Shown: piece by piece, positions 41,777 through 49,811 of the stretch | How the letters are laid out: each line of letters starts with the position of its first letter | Position numbering within the stretch: the stretch's first letter is position 1 | From: Actinomycetes bacterium | Lineage (GTDB): Bacteria; Actinomycetota; Acidimicrobiia; Acidimicrobiales; SZUA-35 | Assembly (NCBI GenBank): GCA_024280015.1 | Contig: JAJRQY010000085.1 | Coordinates: 1-56,927 of the forward strand | Direction of reading: 5' to 3' | Length of the DNA stretch: 56,927 nucleotides | Program-made: the position numbers and the translations under genes | The notes under the pieces: generated by a model | The model's database searches: none | Seen by the model: only the letters and a program-made list of their open reading frames with translations | What the model was told of the DNA's origin: nothing

Positions 41777-42922
41777 CTATGGACCAAGTTTGATGTCGGG
41801 GTAGGCCGACACAATGGAGAACCAGAAGGCCGTCCGACTGGGAACCAGGCGCCCGTCTTCGTCAACCACACTGCCACCGACTCCATCGAGGGTGACGGTG
41901 ACAACAAGGCCTCCTACCTCATCCTGGACGGTGCGTGCTGGGCTCGCAGCCCACGCCCGCGTCGCTCCGTTCTGGGTGACGACAACAACTCGGGCCGATG
42001 ATGCGAGGCGGTCATCATCCATCACTCCATCACTCACGGGGAATGGGGTACGACCCGAATCCAAGGTGTCGCCGTATGACGAGAAGGGATCTCGGGAGAA
42101 GTCGCGGCCAGCGGGGCGGACCATGACAACGGTGCCAGGGTTCTGTTCAGTCCAGCTTGACCAGGATGTGGTTTGGGAGGGCAGCAACTCCAGCAGGGAA
42201 CCTGATAGTTCACCGACCAGACCCGATCCTGCAACCTGCCACCAATAGGTTCCGGTTTCTCGGTCGACCATGACCATGTCGTTCTCATAGAGCGCGCTGG
42301 TGTTACTGAATGACAGTGGCTGCTCACCGGATGACTCATGCACCCGGCTGTAGACAACACCGCTGCCACAGAGGGGGCAGTAGCTGATGAGTACCGCCTG
42401 GCCGCCTAGTTCGTCGTTGACAATCTCACGGGAGTTCAGAATGCGGACCGGGTAGGCCCACGCTTGGCCTTGGGGGTCCAGGTAGCCAACAATCAGGTCA
42501 TCTTCGGTCAGCCAGCCCGAGGCGGCTGACGCCGACTCATAGGCCGGAGCGTCGATGGGAGCAATGACATCAAAGAGTCGGGTGGTGGTGTCTTGGTCGG
42601 CGTCAGCGAGGGCCACTCCTCCCCCATCAAAGGTGTCGAAGATGATCTGGTCCAACGGGACCTCGGCTCGGCTGCGATCAACCGGTGGGGTGTCGGCCGG
42701 TCGAGTGAAGTTGAGGGGCCGGGTAGCCCCCAGGGCTGCCAGGTCAATCTCGCTCACCGTGCTTGCTCCTTCGCCACCGCTCGAACCTGGTTGAGAGGCC
42801 AATCCAACGGAGCCGTCTTGGCCGCCCGCGCCATCTGAACCAGCGCAAGATGCACCAACAAGAACCAGAGCCAAACAAAGGAGCCAGGGTTCTTTTCGAG
42901 CTCGACGAACGGACCAGGTCAT
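41777..42922 (-). CDS. DUF3179-family lipoprotein
   Basis: 381 residues with a signal sequence (WLLCLALVLVGASCAGSDG) and a Gly/Ser-rich linker to about 55. The DUF3179 domain is clear: GWLTEDDLIVGYLDPQGQA, YPVRILNSREIVNDELGGQ, LISYCPLCGSGVVYSR (Cys pair), FSNTSALYENDMVMVDRETG, TYWWQVAGSGLVGELSG. Members are exported and have an invariant CPLC motif; function unknown. Its predicted lipobox residues (GASC) are weak but the position fits. Follows nnrD by 22 bases on the same strand, so co-transcription is likely though not functionally explained. Confidence 0.85.
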   Translation of the reverse strand: MTWSVRRARKEPWLLCLALVLVGASCAGSDGAGGQDGSVGLASQPGSSGGEGASTVSEIDLAALGATRPLNFTRPADTPPVDRSRAEVPLDQIIFDTFDGGGVALADADQDTTTRLFDVIAPIDAPAYESASAASGWLTEDDLIVGYLDPQGQAWAYPVRILNSREIVNDELGGQAVLISYCPLCGSGVVYSRVHESSGEQPLSFSNTSALYENDMVMVDRETGTYWWQVAGSGLVGELSGSLLELLPSQTTSWSSWTEQNPGTVVMVRPAGRDFSRDPFSSYGDTLDSGRTPFPVSDGVMDDDRLASSARVVVVTQNGATRAWAASPARTVQDEVGGLVVTVTLDGVGGSVVDEDGRLVPSRTAFWFSIVSAYPDIKLGP

Positions 42923-42944
42923 GACTCACCAACCCATCGGCGAA

Positions 42945-44381
42945 TCATGTTGTTCCGGGCCGTACTACTCCCAACGATTCCCCTGGCTCGCTAGTCTGCG
43001 ACAGGTAGCCGGCGACAAGGTCGGGGAGATCGCTGGCAACGAAGCCAACGGGTAGCCCGTCCCTGGCTGCCCGGCCGTGCAGTTCGGTCCCAAGAGCGGC
43101 AGTCAACTCTGGGACAAGCCCAAGAGCAAGACCGGCGCCGATCACGCCAGCCAACACATCACCAGTGCCGGCGGTCGCCAGCCGGGAGTCACCGGCCGTT
43201 GACAACCAGGTTCGTCCATCAGGTGCGGCCACAATGGTGGTTGGGCCTTTCAGCAGGACCACGGATCCGTAGTCGTTGGCCAGGGCGACCGCGACGCCAA
43301 CCCGGTCCTCGGTCGGGTCAAGCCTGCGGCCAAGAAGCCGGGCAAATTCGCCGTCATGGGGGGTGAGAATCGCGGGGATATCTCGTGCTCGCAACCGACT
43401 CTCCTGACCAACCACACAACCCAGCGGACCAGCGTCAACTACTACCGGACCGTCCCAACGACTGATCAGGTCCAATGCTTCGTCAGATTCTGAGTCTGGG
43501 AGGCCGGGGCCAACAACCAGTGCCCCCACCCGGTCTGACTGGGAAACAACATCGCTGGCCCAATGCTTTGACAAACGACGATGGACGACCTCAATCGAAT
43601 TGGTGAGAACAGTGTCCTGGTCCGCGCCCGGCGTTGATAACAAGACGTAGCCCGCACCGGCACGAGCCGCACCAGCGGCCGCCATCTGGGGAGCACCGGT
43701 CATGCCGGGGCTACCACCGATGACCCAGACCGCACTCTGCCACTTGTGCGCTACCTCCGGGCGCCGGGGCCAGGCAACCAGATCGGCCTTGTCCAACCAA
43801 TAACTGGACGTTGGGCCCGGGTCCAAGCCAATGTCGACTACCTCGATATCTCCAACACAGCCTGCCCCCGGCCTCAACAGCAGCCCAGGTTTGACGGCGA
43901 CAAAGCTGACCGTCCGGTCCGCTCGGAATGATCGCCCGCTGACCGCACCCGTTAGGCCATTGACCCCCGACGGGATGTCAACGGACAAGACTGGGGTATT
44001 TCCTGTGTCGGGAGCCTCGAACACCCGTCCATTCTTTGGGCGGTAGCCAGTCCCGAAGCAGGCATCAATGACGAGGTCGGCCGAGGCTATGGCCTTGCTG
44101 ACTTGGGGGTTCGCCTGTCGACAGTGTTGCTCCAACAATTCGGTGGTGACTATTTGGCAACGCACACCCCATTGCTCCAACACTTGGGCAGCAATCCGCC
44201 CATCGGCACCATTGTTTCCTGGTCCGACGAACACCACGACTCGACGCCCATAGGTCCCACCCAACATCTCCTTGGCCGACCGGGCAACAGCCCAACCAGC
44301 CCTGGCGACGAGAGTCTTCGTCGACTCGTCGGCGGCACCATCGACGGCACGCATAGCGGCGGGGGAAACAATGGGATGCAT
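42945..44381 (-). CDS. nnrD: Bifunctional NAD(P)H-hydrate epimerase / ADP-dependent NAD(P)H-hydrate dehydratase
   Basis: 478 residues that repair hydrated NADH and NADPH. The N-terminal epimerase (YjeF_N, 1-205) shows VVVFVGPGNNGADGRIAAQV and LVIDACFGTGYR, SVDIPSGVNGLTG. The C-terminal dehydratase (ribokinase-like, 215-460) shows VWVIGGSPGMTGAPQMAA, AGAGYVLLSTPG, ILTPHDGEFARLLG and ATAGTGDVLAGVIGAGLALG. The usual GNNGGDG is GNNGADG here. Length and order match fused NnrD/YjeF proteins. Start ATG 44381 with no obvious Shine-Dalgarno. The AbrB-VapC pair lies upstream with 16 bases between. Confidence 0.92.
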   Translation of the reverse strand: MHPIVSPAAMRAVDGAADESTKTLVARAGWAVARSAKEMLGGTYGRRVVVFVGPGNNGADGRIAAQVLEQWGVRCQIVTTELLEQHCRQANPQVSKAIASADLVIDACFGTGYRPKNGRVFEAPDTGNTPVLSVDIPSGVNGLTGAVSGRSFRADRTVSFVAVKPGLLLRPGAGCVGDIEVVDIGLDPGPTSSYWLDKADLVAWPRRPEVAHKWQSAVWVIGGSPGMTGAPQMAAAGAARAGAGYVLLSTPGADQDTVLTNSIEVVHRRLSKHWASDVVSQSDRVGALVVGPGLPDSESDEALDLISRWDGPVVVDAGPLGCVVGQESRLRARDIPAILTPHDGEFARLLGRRLDPTEDRVGVAVALANDYGSVVLLKGPTTIVAAPDGRTWLSTAGDSRLATAGTGDVLAGVIGAGLALGLVPELTAALGTELHGRAARDGLPVGFVASDLPDLVAGYLSQTSEPGESLGVVRPGTT

Positions 44382-44397
44382 GGTCAGTCTGAATTCG

Positions 44398-44817
44398 TCA
44401 CCGGGAGTCAGCAGGGACGATGAGTTTGATGGTGGGAAAGTAGGTGCGGTAGCGAGCCGTGTCGCGTGTCAGAAGTGCGAGCTCTGAAACCGCAGCGTGA
44501 GCGCCAATGAAGAAGTCAGGTAAAGCTGACGGTCGAGGGCCCTTGTTTCGTCGATAGCTGAGGAATACCTTGCCCGCCAAAAATGCGGCGGCCCACGGCA
44601 AGTCCAAGCGACGGTAGTCGGCTACTGGCAACGCATCATCCAGAGCTTCAATCTGGCTGAAGCGGGCCGAAACCTCACCATAGATGACCGGGTTGATAAA
44701 CAGGGGGCCGTCTTCAGCGGCCGCTGCTAGTGCATTGGCGGACCATGTAAGCCATGTCGCATCTTCAGTCATTACGTCCAGCAGCACATTGCTGTCGACC
44801 AGCGTCCCGTGACTCAC
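44398..44817 (-). CDS. vapC: VapC-type PIN-domain toxin of an AbrB-VapC pair
   Basis: 139 residues: PIN-domain acids in GTLVDSNVLLDVMTED, FINPVIYGEVSARF, ALPDFFIGAHAAV and LLTRDTARYRTYFP. The final block is typical of VapC paired with AbrB-type antitoxins. It would cleave a structured RNA. The start is one base from the antitoxin stop. Apparently intact. Confidence 0.9.
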   Translation of the reverse strand: MSHGTLVDSNVLLDVMTEDATWLTWSANALAAAAEDGPLFINPVIYGEVSARFSQIEALDDALPVADYRRLDLPWAAAFLAGKVFLSYRRNKGPRPSALPDFFIGAHAAVSELALLTRDTARYRTYFPTIKLIVPADSR

Positions 44818-44818
44818 A

Positions 44819-45046
44819 TCAATCTCCGCGAGTGAGGGCCATGATTTCGTCCGTGGTCAATTGCAGATCACCGCGACCTCGCAGGCGTTCGGCTAGCTGA
44901 TGACCGCGAGAGTTGGTGCTCACAACCTTCTTCAACAAGATGCCATCCTCAGCACGCTCAAACTCAACCTCAGAACCAGCCCCAAAACCCAAGGCATCTC
45001 GCAAGTCTTTCGGGATGGTGATCTGGCCCTTCTCCGTTACCTTCAT
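44819..45046 (-). CDS. vapB: AbrB/MazE-fold (SpoVT-AbrB) antitoxin
   Basis: 75 residues: MKVTEKGQITIPKDLRDALG, FGAGSEVEFERAEDGILLKK is a complete AbrB swapped-hairpin DNA-binding domain, followed by a helix and acidic tail (LAERLRGRGDLQLTTDEIM) to hold the toxin. ATG 45046 has TAGGAT six bases upstream and GTAGGA repeats around it. It is divergent from the serine-hydrolase gene at 45120. Confidence 0.9.
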   Translation of the reverse strand: MKVTEKGQITIPKDLRDALGFGAGSEVEFERAEDGILLKKVVSTNSRGHQLAERLRGRGDLQLTTDEIMALTRGD

Positions 45047-45075
45047 GTAGGAATCCTACTAGTCTTACTCCTACA
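45047..45075 (-). promoter_or_regulatory. abrB-vapC promoter with repeated GTAGGA half-sites
   Basis: GTAGGA and TCCTAC form a palindrome with a single central base (45047-45059), directly next to the start codon. Another TCCTACA half-site is at 45069-45075. On the minus strand TAGGAT (45053-45058) is the -10, six bases before the ATG. The repeats likely bind the AbrB-type antitoxin. Confidence 0.55.
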
Positions 45076-45119
45076 AGAACAACAATGCACATCAGACGTA
45101 TCTAATAGGAGGAGCACGA

Positions 45120-46286
45120 ATGAAGAACACACTGGACGAATTGTTGGCCGCCGGTATCGAGGACGGTGCCGCACCCGGAGTCGTCGCGGTTGTGGTCAGC
45201 CGAGACGGAGTGCTCTACGAAGGCGCATTTGGCGAACGTCAAATCGGTAGCGGCGCGGCCATGGAGGTCGACACCGTTGGTGCAATTTTCTCCATGACCA
45301 AGGCTTTGACTGCTGCTGCGGCGATGCAGCTGGTCGAACAGGGCAAGCTCGATCTGGACGCCCCAGCCTCAGACATCTGCGAAGAGCTTGGCCAGATCGA
45401 GGTACTGGACGGCTTTGATGACAATGGCCAACCAGTTACTCGACCACCGGCCTCGCCAGTAACCCTGCGCCAACTCCTGACCCACACGTCCGGTTTCGTC
45501 TATCACATGTGGAACGAGAACGCCTTGAAGTGGCATGGAGTCACGGGTTGCCCGGACATTTTCTCGGTAGAGAAAGCTTCCCTGATGGCGCCACTTGCTT
45601 TCGATCCAGGAACCCAATGGGAATACGGCATTGGTATCGATTGGGTTGGCCAGATGGTGGAGAAAGTTTCCGGCATGACTCTGGGTGAGTACTTCGCCGA
45701 GCATCTGACCGGCCCTTTGGGCATGAGCGACACCGCCTTCTCCCACTCGGATTCGATGCTGGAGCGAGCGTCGGCCATTCACGCTCGACTTCCCGATGGA
45801 TCCTTGACACCAATGGAGTTGCCAGCTCCGGAGAACCCTCAGTTTCAGATGGGCGGTGGCGGCCTGCAAGGAACCATGGGCGACTACGGACGGTTCATCC
45901 GCATGATGCTCAATGACGGTGAGCTTGACGGTGTCCGAGTGCTGTCGGCCGACACTGTTCAGCGGATGTCCACCAACCAGATGGGTGATATCCGAGTCAA
46001 GGAGTTGGTGACGGCGATGCCCGCCTACACCAACAACGCCGAGTTCTTCCCTGGTGATCCCAAGTCATGGGGATTGTCTTTCCAGATCAACGAGGTTCCC
46101 GGCAACACTGGTCGCCCAGCCGGAACCTTGATGTGGGCCGGACTGGCCAACAGCTTCTTCTGGATCGATCGGGAGAACGGGATTGGTGGAACCTTCCTCA
46201 CCCAGATCCTCCCATTCGCCGATGCGAAATCGGTTGGCTTGTACTACGACTTTGAACGAGCCGTCTACGCCTCAATCCAGGGGTAG
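45120..46286 (+). CDS. Serine hydrolase of the class C beta-lactamase/esterase family
   Basis: 388 residues with AIFSMTKALTAAAAM (SxxK catalytic Ser-Lys), WEYGIGIDWVGQMVEKVSG (Tyr of the YxN region) and MWAGLANSFFWIDRENGIGG near the C-terminus (the KTG-region equivalent is WAG). This pattern is EstB-like carboxylesterase rather than true beta-lactamase. No signal peptide is seen, so cytosolic. ATG 45120 has AGGAGG with seven bases of spacing, a strong Shine-Dalgarno. It is divergent from the AbrB-VapC pair and 75-80 bases upstream of the RM-like operon. Confidence 0.88.
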   Translation: MKNTLDELLAAGIEDGAAPGVVAVVVSRDGVLYEGAFGERQIGSGAAMEVDTVGAIFSMTKALTAAAAMQLVEQGKLDLDAPASDICEELGQIEVLDGFDDNGQPVTRPPASPVTLRQLLTHTSGFVYHMWNENALKWHGVTGCPDIFSVEKASLMAPLAFDPGTQWEYGIGIDWVGQMVEKVSGMTLGEYFAEHLTGPLGMSDTAFSHSDSMLERASAIHARLPDGSLTPMELPAPENPQFQMGGGGLQGTMGDYGRFIRMMLNDGELDGVRVLSADTVQRMSTNQMGDIRVKELVTAMPAYTNNAEFFPGDPKSWGLSFQINEVPGNTGRPAGTLMWAGLANSFFWIDRENGIGGTFLTQILPFADAKSVGLYYDFERAVYASIQG

Positions 46287-46316
46287 ACCTGGACCATATG
46301 GCTCACCAGCTAGTTT

Positions 46317-46359
46317 GCGCGCGCAGTAACGCGCGCTTGTCAGACCGTCTGACTAGGGT
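46317..46359 (+). promoter_or_regulatory. Two palindromes and a -10 upstream of the RHH/methyltransferase operon
   Basis: GCGCGCG (46317-46323) and CGCGCGC (46330-46336) form a 7-bp stem with a 6-base loop. GTCAGAC and GTCTGAC (46339-46353) form a 7-bp palindrome around one C. TAGGGT (46354-46359) follows directly and ends nine bases before ATG 46369. The second palindrome is a probable operator; the first may be an operator or a terminator hairpin for the esterase gene, though it has no T-run. Confidence 0.55.
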
Positions 46360-46368
46360 GTGCGTCTT

Positions 46369-46620
46369 ATGGCCCGCCCCCGAATCCACTCCGAAGAACG
46401 AGTCGCCACCGCTGTTCGCCTACCCGTTCCTCTACGCGACGAACTACACCGGGTGGCGGCCAGTCGCGACGTGTCGGTCAACTACCTCATCAACCGAGCA
46501 ATCGAGAACCTGCTCGAACAACTGAGCACCCAAGCAGACCCGCTTCTGCTGGACTTGACAACCGGCCAGTCAGCTCTGCCTGCACCAGCCTTGCACCTGA
46601 CCGATGGCGCCAATCCATGA
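46369..46620 (+). CDS. Ribbon-helix-helix (CopG/Arc-type) DNA-binding protein
   Basis: 83 residues from ATG 46369: MARPRIHSEERVATAVRLPV, PLRDELHRVAASRDVSVNYL, INRAIENLLEQL is the ribbon strand and two helices. The last 30 residues are flexible. It is translationally coupled (ATGA) to the methyltransferase gene. A role as controller of the operon, binding the GTCAGAC palindrome upstream, is inferred; restriction-modification systems usually use helix-turn-helix controllers instead. It could alternatively be an antitoxin-like protein, but no toxin follows. Confidence 0.82.
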   Translation: MARPRIHSEERVATAVRLPVPLRDELHRVAASRDVSVNYLINRAIENLLEQLSTQADPLLLDLTTGQSALPAPALHLTDGANP

Positions 46621-48062
46621 CAACTCCAGCCAAGAAACGCGGCACCTCAACCCCCAACTTCGGCTCATCCAAGCGAGAGAGCCATGATGCCTCCGGGTTT
46701 TACGATCGTTTTACCGCACCCGACGTATCGGCCGAAACCGAGATCAATCAGTCGCCAGTCATCAACACCATCCTCCACCAAGATGCCCGCAAGATCGACG
46801 AACTGCTGCCCGCCAACTCCGTCGCCCTAGTCGTCACCTCGCCTCCATACTTCGCCGGCAAAGAGTACGAAGAAACCTTGGGCGAAAACGGAGTACCGGC
46901 CAGCTACTTCGAGTATCTGGAACTACTCCGAGACGTTTTTGCTGCCTGCAAAACCGTGCTCGAACCCGGCGGGCGAATCGCCGTCAATGTGGCCAACCTC
47001 GGGCGACGCCCCTACCGGTCCTTGTCCGCCGACATCACCATGATCCTGCAGGACCTTGGCCTGTTGATGCGGGGCGAAGTTATCTGGTGGAAGGGTCGAG
47101 CCGCCGGTGGATCATGCGCCTGGGGATCATTCCAACGCCCAACCAATCCGGTTATTCGTGACGTCACCGAACGAGTCATCATTGCCAGCAAGGGCCGTTT
47201 CGATCGGGCTCTCACCCCCAAGCAACGCCTGGCCAAGGGGCTTCCATCAACCGCCAGCATTTCACGGGATGAGTTCCTGGAAGCAACAACGGACCTATGG
47301 GAACTGCCACCGGCAAGTGCCACCAGCGTTGGTCACCCTGCACCCTTCCCAATCGAGCTTCCCCAACGGCTGATCGAGCTTTACACCTATGAAGATGACC
47401 TGATACTCGATCCGTTCATGGGGGCGGGAACAACCGGCATTGCTGCAGTTCGCACCAGTCGAAGCTATGTAGGTTTCGAAACTGATCAGGCCTACATCGA
47501 CTTATCCAACCAAAGAATTGAAGCCGAACAAGCCCAGCGGCAATCGCCTGATCATGCCACCACTGGTCAAAGCCAAGTTCAGTTGCCAGCGTCCAAACTC
47601 GAAGCCGACGGTCCGGTAGAGGACCAGCTGACAGTTGCGGTACGCGAGGGTAGGCAGGCCAAATATCTGGCCCAGGTCTTACTTGAGCAGTCTGGCTTTA
47701 CTGACCTTCGCACTGATGTGAAGTTCCGCAAGCTTGGTATCGAACTCGGTTTGGTCGCTACCGACCAGGGTGGCCAAGACTGGGCCTTTGATGTTTCTGG
47801 CGGGCTAACGACCAGTCGAGCCGGCTTGAAACAGACCGACAGTCTTTGGCGGTCATTGGGTAAGGCCGGGGTACTGCACGCCAGCGAGCATGCTTTGCCT
47901 CTTGTGTTACTGACCACCGACAAGCCGGCACGTCGCTCCCCCGGAGATCTGGCTCTCAAAGCCGTAGTCGGTCCCGAGCTGCCAATTCAGGACGTGATTG
48001 ACCTGCTGGACCCCGCCGACCAAGCTCGGTTAGCGGGGTATGGCCAAGCCAAGCAAGGTTGA
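46617..48062 (+). CDS. Beta-class DNA methyltransferase with extra C-terminal domain
   Basis: 481 residues. The methyltransferase core (45-300) has motif IV VVTSPPYFAGKEYEE (TSPPY, 74-78) before motif I LILDPFMGAGTTGIAAV (265-273), the beta-class order of N4-cytosine or N6-adenine enzymes; FPIELPQRLIELYTYEDD is motif X. Residues 310-475 are extra: after a low-complexity linker comes FRKLGIELGLVATDQGGQDW, AFDVSGGLTTSRAGLKQTD, LGKAGVL and LVLLTTDKP, an alpha/beta unit resembling a degenerate restriction-nuclease fold. It begins 4 bases inside the RHH gene and overlaps the next gene by TTGA. I take it as the modification enzyme of a restriction-modification-like operon. Confidence 0.88.
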   Translation: MTTPAKKRGTSTPNFGSSKRESHDASGFYDRFTAPDVSAETEINQSPVINTILHQDARKIDELLPANSVALVVTSPPYFAGKEYEETLGENGVPASYFEYLELLRDVFAACKTVLEPGGRIAVNVANLGRRPYRSLSADITMILQDLGLLMRGEVIWWKGRAAGGSCAWGSFQRPTNPVIRDVTERVIIASKGRFDRALTPKQRLAKGLPSTASISRDEFLEATTDLWELPPASATSVGHPAPFPIELPQRLIELYTYEDDLILDPFMGAGTTGIAAVRTSRSYVGFETDQAYIDLSNQRIEAEQAQRQSPDHATTGQSQVQLPASKLEADGPVEDQLTVAVREGRQAKYLAQVLLEQSGFTDLRTDVKFRKLGIELGLVATDQGGQDWAFDVSGGLTTSRAGLKQTDSLWRSLGKAGVLHASEHALPLVLLTTDKPARRSPGDLALKAVVGPELPIQDVIDLLDPADQARLAGYGQAKQG

Positions 48063-49132
48063 TTGCTGTGGCCACCGATCGAACACTCATCACCGAGCTG
48101 GCAACAGGCCTGGGCATGCTGGGCCGAGACGACACCGGAGCCCTCATTGCTGAGCGCCCCCCGGTCTTTGCCAACCTGAATGCCGCCGACTGGGACCGAC
48201 TCGAGGGCCTATGGCTTAGTGGCGGCTATGGGGCAGAATTTGAGACTGCACTCGACAATGGTCGGGCATTTCTGGAATCACCCGATGCGTTGAATGGCCG
48301 TGTGCCTCGGATCATCGAGTGGATTGGAGGGCGCAATGCTCCCGGTGATGAGGTGGTTCCCGCTGACCTACGGGTCGATCACGTTTACCTGATTAGTTGC
48401 AAGTATCTGTCGAAGATCTTGCACAACCTGAGTCCATCGCGTCTGATGGAGGGTTTGCTGTCACGGGAAGCATCGACCGACTCGACCAATTGGTATGAGC
48501 GGGTCGCCCCCATCGAATTCCAAGCGCTCTACCACGCTTGTGTACAGGCCAACAGTTGGTCAGATCAGCTCCCGCAGATGGTGAGTGAGCTTGACCGAGA
48601 GATGCGACACGAGGTTGCTCATGCCCTCAAGGGAGAGTGGCCAGCCGAGGCCAAGCCCTTGTACTTGGAGTTGTGTTCGGTGGTGAGTGAACGCTCGGCC
48701 AAGATCTGGCGGAACAATGTGGTGTCGGGGTCAATGGAGCGGTTGACGTGGCGGATGCTGCGGATCGGGTCGGCTCCGTATTTCATCCTGGGTTCCAAGA
48801 AGGGTGGTGTGAACGAGCCAGCATCAATGCGGCTGCGGGTGGCGACCCCTTGGGATTTGCGACAGCAGTACGAGACCAAGGGTTTGCAGATTGATTCCCA
48901 AGAGGGAGGCCAACCGCGGGTCGGTTGGCAGGTTGTGTACAGGAACCGTTTCAGTGGCAACGAGGTGCGGGTATGCGGGCATGTCGAGGTTCGTTGGAGC
49001 CATGGTCGCTTCGGAAACCCACCCGAAGCCAAGGTCTATCTGGATACGCCTCCCGAAGACGTGCCCGGCTACATCCCTCTGGCCAGTCCCGCGCCGACGC
49101 GCGTAGTTCAGCAACGAACCTTGTGGAGCTGA
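48059..49132 (+). CDS. Possible restriction endonuclease partner of the methyltransferase
   Basis: 357 residues, not assigned to a family. The N-terminal half contains GAEFETALDNGRAFLES (Glu62), then PADLRVDHVYLISCKYLSKI (Asp103 to Lys115), an arrangement like E...PD...xxK of PD-(D/E)xK nucleases, with Ser in place of the second acid. The C-terminal half has strands such as GSAPYFILGSKKGG and VGWQVVYRNRFSG. The start is TTG 48059, overlapping the methyltransferase stop as TTGA; GTG 48068 is possible. Position last in an RHH-methyltransferase operon is the main reason for the endonuclease call. It could be a specificity or other nuclease-associated protein. Confidence 0.6.
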   Translation: MIAVATDRTLITELATGLGMLGRDDTGALIAERPPVFANLNAADWDRLEGLWLSGGYGAEFETALDNGRAFLESPDALNGRVPRIIEWIGGRNAPGDEVVPADLRVDHVYLISCKYLSKILHNLSPSRLMEGLLSREASTDSTNWYERVAPIEFQALYHACVQANSWSDQLPQMVSELDREMRHEVAHALKGEWPAEAKPLYLELCSVVSERSAKIWRNNVVSGSMERLTWRMLRIGSAPYFILGSKKGGVNEPASMRLRVATPWDLRQQYETKGLQIDSQEGGQPRVGWQVVYRNRFSGNEVRVCGHVEVRWSHGRFGNPPEAKVYLDTPPEDVPGYIPLASPAPTRVVQQRTLWS

Positions 49133-49177
49133 CTTCGGCAAAAATGTCCGAGCGGTCGGGCAATGAGGAACTCCGGA

Positions 49178-49708
49178 CTACGAAGTTTGAAGAACGCGGT
49201 CGGCGTAGCTAACAAATTGCCGTGCAATATCACAGGCCGGGTCCCGATCTTTTGTACTCACATAGGACTTGAGCACCGCGGCCAACGCACCGGCCAGAAA
49301 CTCTGGCAACACACCATCATCATCGATACCTAAGGCCTCAAGATGCTCCTTCCAACCGTGGACCAAGCTCTGGTGAAACAGAGCAGCAATCTCTCCCAGC
49401 ACTGGCTGGGTAAGCAGTGGCCGCAAGATGTCGGCCATCTCATCAACATGCTCAAATAGCGGACCAAGGTCGAGACCAGCGGCATCGGGATGGCGAAAGG
49501 GCACCGTTAGCTCGGGGATGGAAGCGGTGAGGAGATCAAACTTGTTGTCGTAGTGGGCGTAGAACGCCGACCGACTCACACCGGAACGGTCGAGGATGTC
49601 CTGCACCCGAATCTTGTCCCAACGCTGGGACTGGATCAGCTCGAAGAGTTCGCCGACCAGCAATGACTTGGTTCGTTGCACTCGGGGGTCAGTCTTGGTC
49701 TCGTTCAA
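49178..49708 (-). CDS. TetR family transcriptional regulator
   Basis: 176 residues: TetR helix-turn-helix at about 10-55 (TKSLLVGELFELIQSQRWDK, VQDILDRSGVSRSAFYAHYD), then a ligand-binding helical domain. Start TTG 49708. It is divergent from the small membrane protein/ABC exporter operon; a palindrome (TTCTGT...ACAGAA) lies between. Likely represses that exporter operon. Effector unknown. Confidence 0.85.
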   Translation of the reverse strand: MNETKTDPRVQRTKSLLVGELFELIQSQRWDKIRVQDILDRSGVSRSAFYAHYDNKFDLLTASIPELTVPFRHPDAAGLDLGPLFEHVDEMADILRPLLTQPVLGEIAALFHQSLVHGWKEHLEALGIDDDGVLPEFLAGALAAVLKSYVSTKDRDPACDIARQFVSYADRVLQTS

Positions 49709-49738
49709 CTCAACAGCACCTTTCGCACAATTGTCTGC

Positions 49739-49804
49739 TTCTGTTCGTTACTGGACAGAACAACAAATCTGTCGCTCGACGCCAGAACTAACAGCCCTTA
49801 AGTT
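49739..49804. promoter_or_regulatory. TetR operator and -10 upstream of the ABC exporter operon
   Basis: TTCTGT (49739-49744) and ACAGAA (49755-49760) form an inverted repeat with a 10-base centre, a common TetR operator size. TAAGTT (49799-49804) ends seven bases before ATG 49812. Confidence 0.45.
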
Positions 49805-49811
49805 ACCGAAC

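Noticed and set aside
46317-46336. GCGCGCG hairpin as a rho-independent terminator of the esterase gene
   Set aside because: Not rejected outright, but there is no T-run after the stem, so I list it only as a palindrome.
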